From Sipunculus nudus (lineage: Eukaryota > Annelida > Sipuncula > Golfingiida > Sipunculidae), in NCBI GenBank assembly GCA_026874595.1, contig CM049315.1, forward strand, positions 65,281,389-65,345,388: a DNA stretch of 64,000 nucleotides, given 5' to 3'. The translations under genes were made by a program, and so were the position numbers. The notes below the pieces were generated by a model, which did no database searches, was not told the DNA's origin, and saw only the letters and a program-made list of their open reading frames with translations. Shown in pieces: positions 10,968 to 24,889 of the stretch; position 1 is the first letter of the stretch; each line of letters starts with the position of its first letter.

Positions 10968-11005
10968 GGGGGGGGGGGGGGGGGGGGTGTGGGGGGGGGG
11001 GGGGG
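10968..11005 (+). repeat. Poly-G expansion inside a satellite monomer
   Basis: A 38 bp tract of G broken only by TGT replaces the usual GACTGGGCGGGCC segment of the monomer. It appears to have grown from the G-rich core of the repeat. G-quadruplex formation is possible. Confidence 0.85.
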
Positions 11006-11879
11006 CTTCAACTGTGTGCAAGCGCATTCGCAATGGGCCCTGGCCGGGCTCAGGAGCCCATAACACGGTCCAAAATTGGGCTAAATCACCTTTTTCCTGA
11101 TTACATTGGCCAACCTGAAGGTATTTATCTCTAAACACAGAGTCTGTGACACTTATAGATGCATGTCACCTGACTGGGCGGGCCTTCAACTGTCTGCAAG
11201 CAAAGTTGCAATGGGCCCTGACTGGGCTCAGGTGCCCAAATCAGGGTCCGAAATGTGGCTATTCCTCTATTTTAACTGATAAAATTGGCCAACCTGAGGG
11301 TGTTTATCTCTTATCACAGAGTCTGTGACAGTTAGAGATGCATGTCACCTGACAGGGCGGGCCTTAAACTGTCAGCTAGCAAATTTGCAATTCTCCCTGA
11401 CCGGGCTCAGGTGCCCAAATCAGGGTCCGAAATGTGGCTATAGCTCTATCTTAACTGATTAAATTGGCCAACCTGAGGGTGTTTATCTCTAATCACAGAG
11501 TCTGTGACAGTATGAGATGCATGTCACATGACTGGGCGGGCCTTCAACTGTCTTCAAGTAAATTTGCAATGGACCCTGAACGGGCTCAGGTGCCCAATTC
11601 AAGGTCCGAAATGTGGCTATATCTCTTTCTTAACTGACAAAAGTTTCCAACCTGAGGGTGTTTATCTCTAAACTCAGAGTCTGTAACAGTATAAGATGCA
11701 TGTCACCTGACTGGGCGGGCCTTCAACTGTCAGCAAATAAATTTGCAATTCCCCCTGACCGGGCTCAGGTGCCCAAATCAGGGTCCGAAATGTAGCTATA
11801 CCCCCTTTTTACTGATTAAATTGGCCAACCTGAGGGTGTTTATCTCTAATCACAGAGTCTGTGACAGTTAGAGATGCAT

Positions 11880-13870
11880 GTCACCTGACTGGGCGGGCCT
11901 TCAACTGTTTGCAGGCAAAGTTGCAATGGGCCCTGACCGAGCTCAGGTGCCCAAATCAGGGTCCGAAATGTGGCTATACCCCCTTTTAACTGATTAAATT
12001 GGCCAACCTGAGGGTGTTTATCTTTAACCACAGAGTCTGTGACAGTTATAGATGCATGTCACCTGACTGGGCGGGCCTTCAACTGTCTGCAAGCAAATTT
12101 GCAATTCTTCCTGACCGGGCTCAGGTGTCCAAATCAGGGTCCGAAATGTAGCTATACCCCCTTTAACTGATTAAATTGGCCAACCTGAGGGTGTTTATCT
12201 CTAATCACAGAGTCTGTGACAGTTAGAGATGCATGTCACCTGACTGGGCGGGCCTTCAACTGTCTTCAAGTAAATTTGCAATGGACCCTGACCGGGCTCA
12301 GGTGCCGAAATCAGGATCGGAAATGTGGCTATACATCTATCTTAACTGATAAAATTTTCCAACCTGAGGGTATTTATCTCTAAACTCAGAGTCTGTGACA
12401 GTATGAGATGCATGTCAACTGACTGGGCGGGCCTTCAACTGTCAGCTAGCAAATTTGCAATTCTCCCTGACCGGGCTCAGGTGCCCAAATCAGGGTCCGA
12501 AATGTGGCTATAGCTCTATCTTAACTGATTAAATTGGCCAACCTGAGGGTGTTTATCTCTAATCACAGAGTCTGTGACAGTTAGAGATGCATGTCACATG
12601 ACTAGGCGGGCTTTCAACTGTCTTCAAGTTAATTTGCAATGGACCCTGACCGGGCTCAGGTGCCCAAATCAGGGTCGGAAATGTGGCTATAGCTCTATCT
12701 TAACTGATAAAATTATACCAACCTGAGGGTATTTATCTCTAAACTCAGAGTCTGTGACAGTATGAGATGCATGTGACCTGACTGGGCGGGCCTTCAACTG
12801 TCTGCAAGCAAAGTTGCAACGGGCCCTGACTTGGCTCAGGTGCCCAAATCAGGGTCCGAAATGTAGCTATACCCCCTTTAAACTGATTAAATCGGCCAAC
12901 CTTAGGGGGTTTATCCCTAATCACAGAGTCTGTGACAGTTATAGATGCATGTCACCTGACTGGGCGGGCCTTCAACTGTCTGCAAGCAAATTTGCAATTC
13001 TCCCTGACCGGTCTCGGGTGCCCAATTCAAGGTCCGAAATGTGGCTATATCTCTTTCTTAACTGACAAAAGTTTCCAACCTGAGGGTGTTTGTCTCTAAA
13101 CTCAGAGTCTGTGACAGTATAAGTTGCATGTCACCTTACTGGGCGGGCCTTCAACTGTCAGCAAGCAAATTTGCAATTCTCCCTGACCGGGCTCAGGTGC
13201 CCGAATCAGGGTCCGAAATGTAGCTAAACCCCCTTTTAACTGATTAAATTGGCCAATCTGAGGGTGTTTATTTCTAAGCACAGAGTCTGTGACAGTTAGA
13301 GATGCATGTCACCTGACTGGGCGGGCCTTCTACTGTTTGCAGGCAAAGTTGCAATGGGCCCTGACCGAGCTCAGGTGCCCAAATCAGGGTCCGAAATGTG
13401 GCTATACCCACTTTTAACTGATTAAATTGGCCAACCTAAGGGTGTTTATCTCTAACCACAGAGTCTGTGACAGTTATAGATGCATGTCACCTGACTGGGC
13501 GGGCCTTCAACTGTCTGCAAGCAAATTTGCAATTCTTCCTGACCGGGCTCAGGTCCCAAATCAGGGTCCGAAATGTGGCTATACCTCTATCTTAACTGAT
13601 AAAATTTTCCCGCCTTAGGGTATTTATCTCTAAACTCAGAGTCTGTGACAGTATGAGATGCATGTCACATGACTGGGTGGGCCTTCAACTGTCTGCTAGC
13701 AAATTTGCAATTCTCCCTGACCGGATCAGGTGCCCAAATCAGGGTCGGAAATGTGGCTATACCTCAATCTTAACTGATAAAATTATATCAACCTGAGGGT
13801 ATTTATCTCTAAACTCAGAGTCTGTGACAGTATGAGATGCATGTCACCTGACTGGGCGGGCCTTCAACTG
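11880..13870 (+). repeat. Higher-order block of ~11 monomers, copy 1 (offset ~3,035 bp)
   Basis: Monomer-specific variants recur in order about 3,035 bp downstream, which is 17 monomers. Examples are the GTTTGCAGGCAAAG monomer (11892 and 14929), the CAACTGACTGG monomer (about 12405 and 15441) and monomers ending at 13065 and 13618 (again at 16100 and 16653). The second copy spans about 14915-16905. Confidence 0.8.
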
Positions 13871-14022
13871 TCTGCAAGCAAAGTTGCAATGGGCCCTGAC
13901 TCGGCTCAGGTGCCGAAATCAGGGTCCAAAATGTGGCTATACCCCCTTTTAACTGATTAAATTGGCCAACCTGAGGTTGTTTATCTCTAATCACAGAGTC
14001 TTTGACAGTTATAGATGCATGT

Positions 14023-15800
14023 CACCTTATTAGGCGGGCCTTCAACTGTTTGCAGGCAAAGTTGCAATGGGCCCTGACCGAGCTCAGGTGCCCAAATCAG
14101 GGTCCGAAATGTGGCTATACCCCCTTTTAACTGATTAAATTGGCCAACCTGAGGGTGTTTATCTTTAACCACAGAGTCTGTGACAGTTATAGATGCATGT
14201 CACCTGACTGGGCGGGCCTTCAACTGTCTGCAAGCAAATTTGCAATTCTTCCTGACCGGGCTCAGGTGTCCAAATCAGGGTCCGAAATGTAGCTATACCC
14301 CCTTTTAACTGATTAAATTGGCCAACCTGAGGGTGTTTATCTCTAATCACAGAGTCTGTGACAGTTAGAGATGCATGTCACCTGACTGGGCGGGCCTTCA
14401 ACTGTCTTCAAGTAAATTTGCAATGGACCCTGACCGGGCTCAGGTGCCGAAATCAGGATCGGAAATGTGGCTATACATCTATCTTAACTGATAAAATTTT
14501 CCAACCTGAGGGTATTTATCTCTAAACTCAGAGTCTGTGACAGTATGAGATGCATGTCAACTGACTGGGCGGGCCTTCAACTGTCAGCTAGCAAATTTGC
14601 AATTCTCCCTGACCGGGCTCAGGTGCCCAAATCAGGGTCCGAAATGTGGCTATAGCTCTATCTTAACTGATTAAATTGGCCAACCTGAGGGTGTTTATCT
14701 CTAATCACAGAGTCTGTGACAGTTAGAGATGCATGTCACATGACTAGGCGGGCCTTCAACTGTTTGCAGGCAAAGTTGCAATGGGCCCTGACCGGTCTCG
14801 GGTGCCCAATTCAAGGTCCGTAATGTGGCTATATCTCTTTCTTAACTGACAAAAGTTTCCAACCTGAGGGTGTTTATCTCTAAACTCAGAGTCTGTGACA
14901 GTTATAGATGCATGTCACCTTATTAGGCGGGCCTTCAACTGTTTGCAGGCAAAGTTGCAATGGGCCCTGACCGAGCTCAGGTGCCCAAATCAGGGTCCGA
15001 AATGTGGCTATACCCCCTTTTAACTGATTAAATTGGCCAACCTGAGGGTGTTTATCTTTAACCACAGAGTCTGTGACAGTTATAGATGCATGTCACCTGA
15101 CTGGGCGGGCCTTCAACTGTCTGCAAGCAAATTTGCAATTCTTCCTGACCGGGCTCAGGTGTCCAAATCAGGGTCCGAAATGTAGCTATACCCCCTTTTA
15201 ACTGATTAAATTGGCCAACCTCAGGGTGTTTATCTCTAATCACAGAGTCTGTGACAGTTAGAGATGCATGTCACCTGACTGGGCGGGCCTTCAACTGTCT
15301 TCAAGTAAATTTGCAATGGACCCTGACCGGGCTCAGGTGCCGAAATCAGGATCGGAAATGTGGCTATACATCTATCTTAACTGATAAAATTTTCCAACCT
15401 GAGGGTATTTATCTCTAAACTCAGAGTCTGTGACAGTATGAGATGCATGTCAACTGACTGGGCGGGGCTTCAACTGTCAGCTAGCAAATTTGCAATTCTC
15501 CCTGACCGGGCTCAGGTGCCCAAATAAGGATCCGAAATGTGGCTATAGCTCTATCTTAACTGATTAAATTGGCCAACCTGAGGGTGTTTATCTCTAATCA
15601 CAGAGTCTGTGACAGTTAGAGATGCATGTCACATGACTAGGCGGGCCTTCAACTGTCTTCAAGTTAATTTGCAATGGACCCTGACCGGGCTCAGGTGCCC
15701 AAATCAGGGTCGGAAACGTGGCTATACCTCAATCTTAACTGATAAAATTATACCAACCTGAGGGTATTTATCTCTAAACTCAGAGTCTGTGACAGTATGA
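14023..15800 (+). repeat. Five-monomer higher-order duplication (893 bp)
   Basis: The variant CACCTTATTAGGCGG occurs at 14023 and 14916, an offset of 893 bp or five monomers. The monomers that follow repeat the same order of variants, for example the CTTCCTGACCGGGCTCAGGT monomer at about 14248 and 15141. Confidence 0.75.
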
Positions 15801-16800
15801 GATGCATGTCACCTGACTGGGCGGGCCTTCAACTGTGTGCAAGCAAAGTTGCAACGGGCCCTGACGTGGCTCAGGTGCCCAAATCAGGGTCCGAAATGTA
15901 GCTATACCCCCTTTAAACTGATTAAATCGGCCAACCTTAGGGGGTTTATCCCTAATCACAGAGTCTGTGACAGTTATAGATGCATGTCACCTGACTGGGC
16001 GGGCCTTCAACTGTCTGCAAGCAAATTTGCAATTCTCCCTGACCGGTCTCGGGTGCCCAATTCAAGGTCCGAAATGTGGCTATATCTCTTTCTTAACTGA
16101 CAAAAGTTTCCAACCTGAGGGTGTTTATCTCTAAACTCAGAGTCTGTGACAGTATAAGTTGCATGTCACCTTACTGGGCGGGCCTTCAACTGTCAGCAAG
16201 CAAATTTGCAATTCTCCCTGACCGGGCTCAGGTGCCCGAATCAGGGTCCGAAATGTAGCTAAACCCCCTTTTAACTGATTAAATTGGCCAATCTGAGGGT
16301 GTTTATTTCTACGCACAGAGTCTGTGACAGTTAGAGATGCATGTCACCTGACTGGGCGGGCCTTCAACTGTTTGCAGGCAAAGTTGCAATGGGCCCTGAC
16401 CGAGCTCAGGTGCCCAAATCAGGGTCCGAAATGTGGCTATACCCACTTTTAACTGATTAAATTGGCCAACCTAAGGGTGTTTATCTCTAACCAGAGAGTC
16501 TGTGACAGTTATAGATGCATGTCACCTGACTGGGCGGGCCTTCAACTGTCTGCAAGCAAATTTGCAATTCTCCCTGACCGGGCTCAGGTCCCAAATCAGG
16601 GTCCGAAATGTGGCTATACCTCTATCTTAACTGATAAAATTTTCCCGCCTTAGGGTATTTATCTCTAAACTCAGAGTCTGTGACAGTATGAGATGCATGT
16701 CACATGACTGGGTGGGCCTTCAACTGTCTGCTAGCAAATTTGCAATTCTCCCTGACCGGATCAGGTGCCCAAATCAGGGTCGGAAATGTGGCTATACCTC

Positions 16801-18940
16801 AATCTTAACTGATAAAATTATACCAACCTGAGGGTATTTATCTCTAAACTCAGAGTCTGTGACAGTATGAGATGCATGTCACCTGACTGGGCGGGCCTTC
16901 ATCTGTCTGCAAGCAAAGTTGCAATGGGCCCTGACTTGGCGCAGGTGCCCAAATCAGGGTCCGAAATGTGGCTATACCCCCTTTTAACTGATTAAATCGG
17001 CCAACCTGTGGGTGTTTATCCCTAATCACAGAGTCTGTGACAGTTAGAGATGCATGTCACCTGACTGGGCGGCCCTTCAACTGTCTGCAAGCAAATTTGC
17101 AATTCTCCCTGACCGGTCTCGGGTGCCCAATTCAAGGTCCGAAATGTGGCTATATCTCTTTCTTAACTGATAAAAGTTCCCAACCTGAGGGTATTTATCT
17201 CTAAACTCAGAGTCTGTGACAGTATGAGATGCATGTCACCTGACTGGGCGGGCCTTCAACTGTCTGCAAGCAAAGTTGCAATGGGCCCTGACTCGGCTCA
17301 GGTGCCGAAATCAGGGTCCAAAATGTGGCTATACCCCCTTTTAACTGATTAAATTGGCCAACCTGAGGTTGTTTATCTCTAATCACAGAGTCTTTGACAG
17401 TTATAGTGCATGTCACCTTATTAGGCGGGCGTTCAACTGTCTGCAAGCGAATTTGCAATTCTCACTGACCAAGCTCAGATGCCGAAATCAGGGTCCAAAA
17501 TGTGGCTAAACCTCCTTTTAACTGATTAACTTGGCCAACCTCAGGGTGTTTATCTCTAACCACAGAGTCTGTGACAGTTAGAGATGCATGTCACCTGACT
17601 GGGCGGGCCTTCAACTGTCTGCAAGCAAATTTGCAATTCTCCCTGACCGGTCTCGGGTGCCCAATTCAAGGTCCGAAATGTGGCTATACCTCTTTCTTAA
17701 CTGACAAAAGTTTCCAACCTGAGGGTGTTTATCTCTAAACTCAGAGTCTGTGACAGTATAAGTTGCATGTCACCTTACTGGGCGGGCCTTCAACTGTCAG
17801 CAAGCAAATTTGCAATTCTCCCTGACCGGCTCAGGTGCCCAAATCAGGGTCGGAAATGTGGCTATACCTCAATCTTAACTGATAAAATTATACCAACCTG
17901 AGGGTATTTATCTCTAAACTCAGAGTCTGTGACGGTATGAGATGCATGTCACCTGACTGGGCGGGCCTTCATCTGTCTGCAAGCAAAGTTGCAATGGGCC
18001 CTGACTTGGCGCAGGTGCCCAAATCAGGGTCCGAAATGTGGCTATACCCCCTTTTAACTGATTAAATCGGCCAACCTGTGGGTGTTTATCCCTAATCACA
18101 GAGTCTGTGACAGTTAGAGATGCATGTCACCTGACTGGGCGGCCCTTCAACTGTCTGCAAGCAAATTTGCAATTCTCCCTGACCGGTCTCGGGTGCCCAA
18201 TTCAAGGTCCGAAATGTGGCTATATCTCTTTCTTAACTGATAAAAGTTCCCAACCTGAGGGTATTTATCTCTAAACTCAGAGTCTGTGACAGTATGAGAT
18301 GCATGTCACCTGACTGGGCGGGCCTTCAACTGTCTGCAAGCAAAGTTGCAATGGGCCCTGACTCGGCTCAGGTGCCGAAATCAGGGTCCAAAATGTGGCT
18401 ATACCCCCTTTTTACTGATTAAATTGGCCAACCTGAGGTTGTTTATCTCTAATCGCAGAGTCTTTGACAGTTATAGTGCATGTCACCTTATTAGGCGGGC
18501 GTTCAACTGTCTGCAAGCGAATTTGCAATTCTCACTGACCAAGCTCAGGTGCCGAAATCAGGGTCCAAAATGTGGCTAAACCTCCTTTTAACTGATTAAC
18601 TTGGCCAACCTCAGGGTGTTTATCTCTAACCACAGAGTCTGTGACAGTTAGAGATGCATGTCACCTGACTGGGCGGGCCTTCAACTGTCAGCAAGCAAAT
18701 TTGCAATTCTCTTTGACCGGGCTCAGGTGCCCAAATCAGGGTCCGAAATGTGGCTATAGCTCTATCTTAACTGATTAAATTGGCCAACGTGAGGGTGTTT
18801 ATCTCTAATCACAGAGTCTGTGACAGTTAGAGATGCATGTCACCTGACTGGGCGGGCCTTCAACTGTTTGCAGGCAAAGTTGCAATGGGCTCTGACTTGG
18901 CTCAGGTGAACAAATCAGGGTCCGAAATGTGGCTATACCC
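16801..18940 (+). repeat. Six-monomer higher-order duplication (1,070 bp)
   Basis: The block beginning AATCTTAACTGATAAAATTA at 16801 recurs at 17871. Later landmarks such as CTTTGACAGTTATAGTGCAT (about 17391 and 18461) keep the same offset of 1,070 bp. The copies differ at only a few positions, indicating a recent unequal exchange. Confidence 0.85.
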
Positions 18941-21900
18941 CCTTTTAACTGATTAAATCGTCCAGCCTGAGGGTGTTTATCTCTAATCACAGTGTCTGTG
19001 ACAGTTATAGATGCATGTAACCTTACTAGGCGGGCCTTCAACTGTCTGCAAGCGAATTTGCAATTCTCACTGACCAAGCTCAGGTGCCGAAATCAGGGTC
19101 CGAAATGTGGCTAAACCTCCTTTTAACTGATTAAATTGGCCAACCTCAGGGTGTTTATCTCTAACCACAGAGTCTGTGACAGTTAGAGATGCATGTCACC
19201 TGACTGGGCGGGCCTTCAACTGTTTGCAGGCAAAGTTGCAATTCTCCCTGACCGGTCTCGGGTGCCCAATTCAAGGTCCGAAATGTGGCTATATCTCTTT
19301 CTTAACTGACAAAAGTTTCCAACCTGAGGGTGTTTATCTCTAAACTCAGAGTCTGTGACAGTATAAGTTGCATGTCACCTGACTGGGCGGGCCTTAAACT
19401 GTCTGCAAGCAAATTTGCAATTCTTCCTGACCGGGCTCAGGTGTCCAAATCAGGGTCCGAAATGTAGCTATACCCCCTTTTAACTGATTAAATTGGCCAA
19501 CCTGAGGGTGTTTATCTCTAATCACAGAGTCTGTGACAGTTAGAGATGCATGTCACCTGACTGGGCGGGCCTTCAACTGTCTTCAAGTAAATTTGCAATG
19601 GACCCTGACCGGGCTCAGGTGCCGAAATCAGGATCGGAAATGTGGCTATACATCTATCTTAACTGATAAAATTTTCCAACCTGAGGGTATTTATCTCTAA
19701 ACTCAGAGTCTGTGACAGTATGAGATGCATGTCAACTGACTGGGCGGGGCTTCAACTGTCAGCTAGCAAATTTGCAATTCTCCCTGACCGGGCTCAGGTG
19801 CCCAAATCAGGATCCGAAATGTGGCTATAGCTCTATCTTAACTGATAAAATTATTCCAACCTGAGGGTATTTATCTCTAAACTCAGAGTCTGTGACAGTA
19901 TGAGATGCATGTCACCTGACTGGGCGGGCCTTCAACTGTCTGCAAGCAAAGTTGCAATGGGCCCTGACTTCGCTCAGGTGCCCAAATCAGGGTCCGAAAT
20001 GTGGCTATACCCCCTTTTAACTGATTAAATCGGCCAACCTGAGGGTGTTTATCCCTAATCACAGAGTCTGTGACAGTTATAGATGCATGTCACCTGACTG
20101 GGCGGGCCTTCAACTGTCTGCAAGCAAATTTGCAATTCTCCCTGACCGGTCTCGGGTGCCCAATTCAAGGTCCGAAATGTGGCTATATCTCTTTCTTAAC
20201 TGATAAAAGTTTCCAACCTGAGGGTATTTATCTCTAAACTCAGAGTCTGTGACAGTATGAGATGCATGTCACCTGACTGGGCGGGCCTTCAACTGTCTGC
20301 AAGCAAAGTTGCAATGGGCCCTGACTCGGCTCAGGTGCCGAAATCAGGGTCCAAAATGTGGCTATACCCCCTTTTAACTGATTAAATTGGCCAACCTGAG
20401 GGTGTTTATCTCTAATCATAGAGTCTTTGACAGTTAGAGATGCATGTCACCTGACTGGGCGGGCCTTCAACTGTCAGAAAGCTAATTTGCAATTCTCCCT
20501 GTCCTGGCTCAGGTGCCCAAATCAGGGTCCGAAATGTAGCTAATCCTCTATCTTAACTGATCCAATTGGCCAACCTGAGGGTGTTTTTCTCTAATCACAG
20601 AGTCTGTGACAGTTAGAGATGCATGTCACCTGACTTGGCGGGCCTTCAACTGTTTGCAGGCAAAGTTGCAATGGGCCCTGACTTGGGTCAGGTGCCCAAA
20701 TCAGGGTCCGATATGTGGCTATACCCCCTTTTAACTGATTAAATCGGCCAGCCTGAGGGTGTTTATCTCTAATCACAGTGTCTGTGACAGTTATAGATGC
20801 ATGTCACCTTACTAGGCGGGCGTTCAACTGTCTGCAAGCGAAGTTGCAATTCTCACTGACCAAGCTCAGGTGCCGAAATCAGGGTCCGAAATGTGGCTAA
20901 ACCTCCTTTTAACTGATTAAATTGGCCAACCTCAGGGTGTTTATCTCTAACCACAGAGTCTGTGACAGTTAGAGATGCATGTCACCTGACTGGGCGGGCC
21001 TTCAACTGTCAGCAAGCAAATTTGCAATTCTCTTTGACCGGGCTCAGGTGCCCAAATCAGGGTCCGAAATGTGGCTATAGCTCTATCTTAACTGATTAAA
21101 TTGGCCAACCTGAGGGTGTTTATCTCTAATCACAGTCTGTGACAGTTAGAGATGCATGTCACCTGACTGGATGGGCCTTCAACTGTCAGCAAGCAAATTG
21201 GCAATTCTCCCTGACCGGGCCCAGGTGCCCAAATCAGGGTCCGAAATGTGGCTATACCTCAATCTTAACTGATAAAATTATTCCAACCTGAGGGTATTTA
21301 TCTCTAAACTCAGAGTCTGTGACAGTATGAGATGCATGTCACCTGACTGGGCGGGCCTTCAACTGTCTGCAAGCAAAGTTGCAATGGGCCCTGACTTGGC
21401 TCAGGTGCCCAAATCAGGGTCCGAAATGTGGCTATACCCCCTTTTAACTGATTAAATCGGCCAACCTGAGGGTGTTTATCCCTAATCACAGAGTCTGTGA
21501 CAGTTATAGATGCATGTCACCTGACTGGGCGGGCCTTCAACTGTCTGCAAGCAAATTTGTAATTCTCCCTGACCGGTCTCGGGTGCCAAATTCAAGGTCC
21601 GAAATGTGGCTATATCTCTTTCTTAACTGACAAAAGTTTCCAACCTGAGGGTGTTTATCTCTAAACTCAGAGTCTGTGACAGTATAAGATGCATGTCACC
21701 TTACTGGGCGGGCCTTCAACTGTCAGCAAGCAAATTTGCAATTCTCCCTGACCGGGCTCAGGTGCCCAAATCAGGGTCCGAAATGTAGCTATACCCCCTT
21801 TTAACTGATTAAATTGGCCAATCTGAGGGTGTTTATCTCTAATCACAGAGTCTGTGACAGTTAGAGATGCATGTCACCTGATTGGGCGGGCCTTCAACTG

Positions 21901-22545
21901 TTTGCAGGCAAAGTTGCAATGGGCCCTGACCGAGCTCAGGTGCCCAAATAAGGGTCCGAAATGTGGCAATACCTCTATCTTAACTGATTAAATTTTCCAA
22001 CCTGAGGGTATTTATCTCACTAAACTCAGAGTCTGTGACAGTATGAGATGCATGTCACCTGACTGGGCGGGCTTTCAACTGTCTGCAAGCAAAGTTGCAA
22101 CGGGCCCTGACCGGGCTCAGGTGCCCAAATCAGGGTCCGAAATGTGGCTATACCTCTATCTTAACTGATTAAATTGGCCAACCTGAGGGTATTTATCTCT
22201 AAATTCAGAGTCTGTGACAGATAAAGATGCATGTCACCTGACTGGGCTCGGTTCCAGCTGTCTACAAGCAAATTAGCAATTGGCACTGACCGGGTTTAGG
22301 GGAAAAATCAGGGTTCGAAATGGGGCTAAACCTCTATCTTAAATCATTTTGTTGACCAGCATGAGGGTGTCTATCTCTAGCATCAGAGTCTGTGACAGTT
22401 AGAGATGCATGTCACTTGACTAGGCTCGGTTCAATCTGTCACTTAGCAAATGTACTATGGGCACTGACCGGGTTCAGGGGCCAGTAAGGGTTCGGAATGG
22501 TCTGAATCGTCCATCTTAAACAGTTAGTTTGGTCCATAACACTAG

Positions 22546-24261
22546 ACACTATACACTGATTCTTAACATAATTGGGGAGGTCAGTGCTGCTGGAGGTTCA
22601 GTGACAGTGTTACAAATTGATACTCAGCTCTAGTATGTAATCATTTTGACCCTCTCCCACTACAGTAAGGGTATATGTGTTGAGAATAACAGTTACACAC
22701 TGATGGCTGGCACGTCTTGTCAAGTTATGATTAAGTTATCTGTGATCTGAGGTGTTTGATGACTGGGAGGGATCAGTTTTGTTAGAGTATGCACATTTAT
22801 CAAGAACCAGGCTACACACATTGTGTGGGGGTGGGATTAAAGTACTTCTTACTGGCACACTGAAAACTAATATAGCATACGTTTGCAACACCTATAGACA
22901 ATGCTCGTGGATTTATGTCTGCATGATGGCTGATACCAGTTTATCCAGAGTCACATTAATTGTAAAACTTCTTGGTCCGTCTGTGCCACCCCCTTTTTTA
23001 AAAGTTAGGGGGGGGGGGGGGGGGAGAGACGGGTGGCGTTGATTGGTGAATATTAAAGTATTATTATGACAAAATGTAAGGTTTATTAATGTTTTGTCTT
23101 CCTTCAGTAATAAACATTCAAAAAAATGTAATAGTGATAACACACTTTTATTATAGGAAATCTGTAAAAAAATCAAAAGTTTACTATAATAAAAACACTC
23201 CATAATGACACTATGTTTCAAACAGATACTAAAATATTTTGATATTAGTTATTATTATAAAATCTTTAATTATAGTCAGAATGGTTAATTGGCATTAACT
23301 AATAAAAAAAAAAAAAAAAAAAAAAAGGAAGTCTGTGGAAAAATAATACTCTAGACTGAACTTAAGTCATTCATCACTGTTGATGACAATATAATGTAAA
23401 GAATACTATATGCTAAATCCTAGTCTGCACGCTTCGACAGAATGCATTTCAAAATACAATAATATGCAATCATGTCTTACCCTGGATATGAATACAAATT
23501 ATGCGATAACGTTAACGTCCTGATGGTAATCAATGCATACTTGTTCAAATGAAGTGCTTCCAACCATCATGGTTTTGTTGATCTGGTCCGTCTTTAAAAA
23601 AATAATCAATACATCAGTCTTGCACTTCATTCATATTTGCAGTATTTTTAAGGAAATCACTGTTAACTAATTGCACAACATAAAATTATCTAAAATATAT
23701 TGAACAGTTAAACAGGAGTTTTCCATACAGGTGTTCTTTGTGTTCAGTCAGTAAAAGCATTTTAAAACTACACAGCAGCTATCACACACGTTGCTTTATT
23801 TCAGTCAGTGCAGATATAACCCTTAGCTGAGACACTTGCCTCTCACCTTATGGTGACAGGGGTCAAATTGTGAATGATGTGGAGGTAACAGGGGTCTTGT
23901 AAACAACACCTCTAAGGAGGAACGCTATACTTAAGTTGTCAGTGAAAACTATCAATCGTGTTATTCGTTTCAAGCAGGTCCTTATAAAGGTCTATTGTGC
24001 TAAAACATAGTTAGTATATGGACAGTCAATACATTTCATAGATCTGAATGTCCATCAGTTAGGGGACACTGTATTTCCAAACTAGACCCTGGTAAAGACG
24101 ACACATTATGGCATCTGACAGTCTCAACAGCCTGATGTAACTAATTTAGAAAGACTATTTGAGTGTTATCAGTGACGTCAATTTTTTTTCTTCAAGGGTG
24201 GAGGACAACTCGTAGAAATTGGAGGGTAGTCACAGTTTGGACAACTTTTATATATATATAT

Positions 24262-24293
<32 letters not shown>

Positions 24294-24889
24294 GTATATG
24301 TGTATATATATAAATCATTTTCTGTGACACCTTTCAAAGAATTTACAATGAAGTATAACATTTAAAAATAAGTTATTTAATATATTTCTCTATTAGGTGT
24401 ACCTGCTGTCATATGCGATAACAAGAGGTGGAATTATAGATGTGACAAAGTATTTGTATGCGTCGAGCATGGAATAACACTCACCAAATAAAGTTTTTTC
24501 CCAAGTTGAGTTTAAAGAGATCATGAATCGTGTTTACGTGAATGATGAAAGATCAATTTCCCACATTATATGTGTATCCTGCACTGTAATCTGTTAATAG
24601 TTTCAATTTATTCGTTTTATTCCTTTCTGTTCACTTCATAATGAAATATACTTGTTTAAGCTTCGAGCGATCTTTTGATTTACATTAGCAAAGAGATGTC
24701 TGCTCTTTAATATGTGGCGGAAGAATTCCCGGCGAGTGAATCAGTATAATTGCGTTGTTGTTAAATACGAGCCTGTGAAAAGGACATTTGAATCGATATG
24801 TTTCAATATGTTATCCAGTTTTGTAATGTTTGTTAGGGGGGCGGCAATTTCTAAGACCGCCCCGGGCGGCAATGAGGCTAGGTACGCCG
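22546..24889. other. Non-satellite spacer between the two arrays
   Basis: About 2.3 kb of AT-rich sequence with no gene. It holds a G tract (about 23007-23022), an A tract (about 23304-23326) and a TA/CA microsatellite (about 24248-24312). The right end (24837-24890) has a G/C-rich patch with GCGGCAAT repeated and ends GGTACGCCGCTGCAGACTCT at the satellite junction. No satellite monomers are recognisable inside. Confidence 0.7.

Larger units (their letters stand above)
10425..22545 (+). repeat. ~179 bp satellite array, forward orientation (about 68 monomers)
   Basis: A landmark CAGAGTCTGTGACAG recurs at 11317, 11496, 11676 and 11853, giving a period of 177-180 bp, and continues to about 22400. 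Other landmarks are GATGCATGTCACCTGACTGG, CAAATCAGGGTCCGAAATGT and CCAACCTGAGGGTGTTTATC. The first ~400 bp and the last ~350 bp are diverged, as expected at array edges. Open frames of about 60-90 codons inside the array are accidental; the same monomer gives similar translations in many places. Confidence 0.97.

Noticed and set aside
10787-22400. Many 60-100 codon open frames in the forward satellite
   Set aside because: They repeat the same translation at monomer spacing on either strand, start at arbitrary points and have no domain; they are by-products of a ~179 bp unit.
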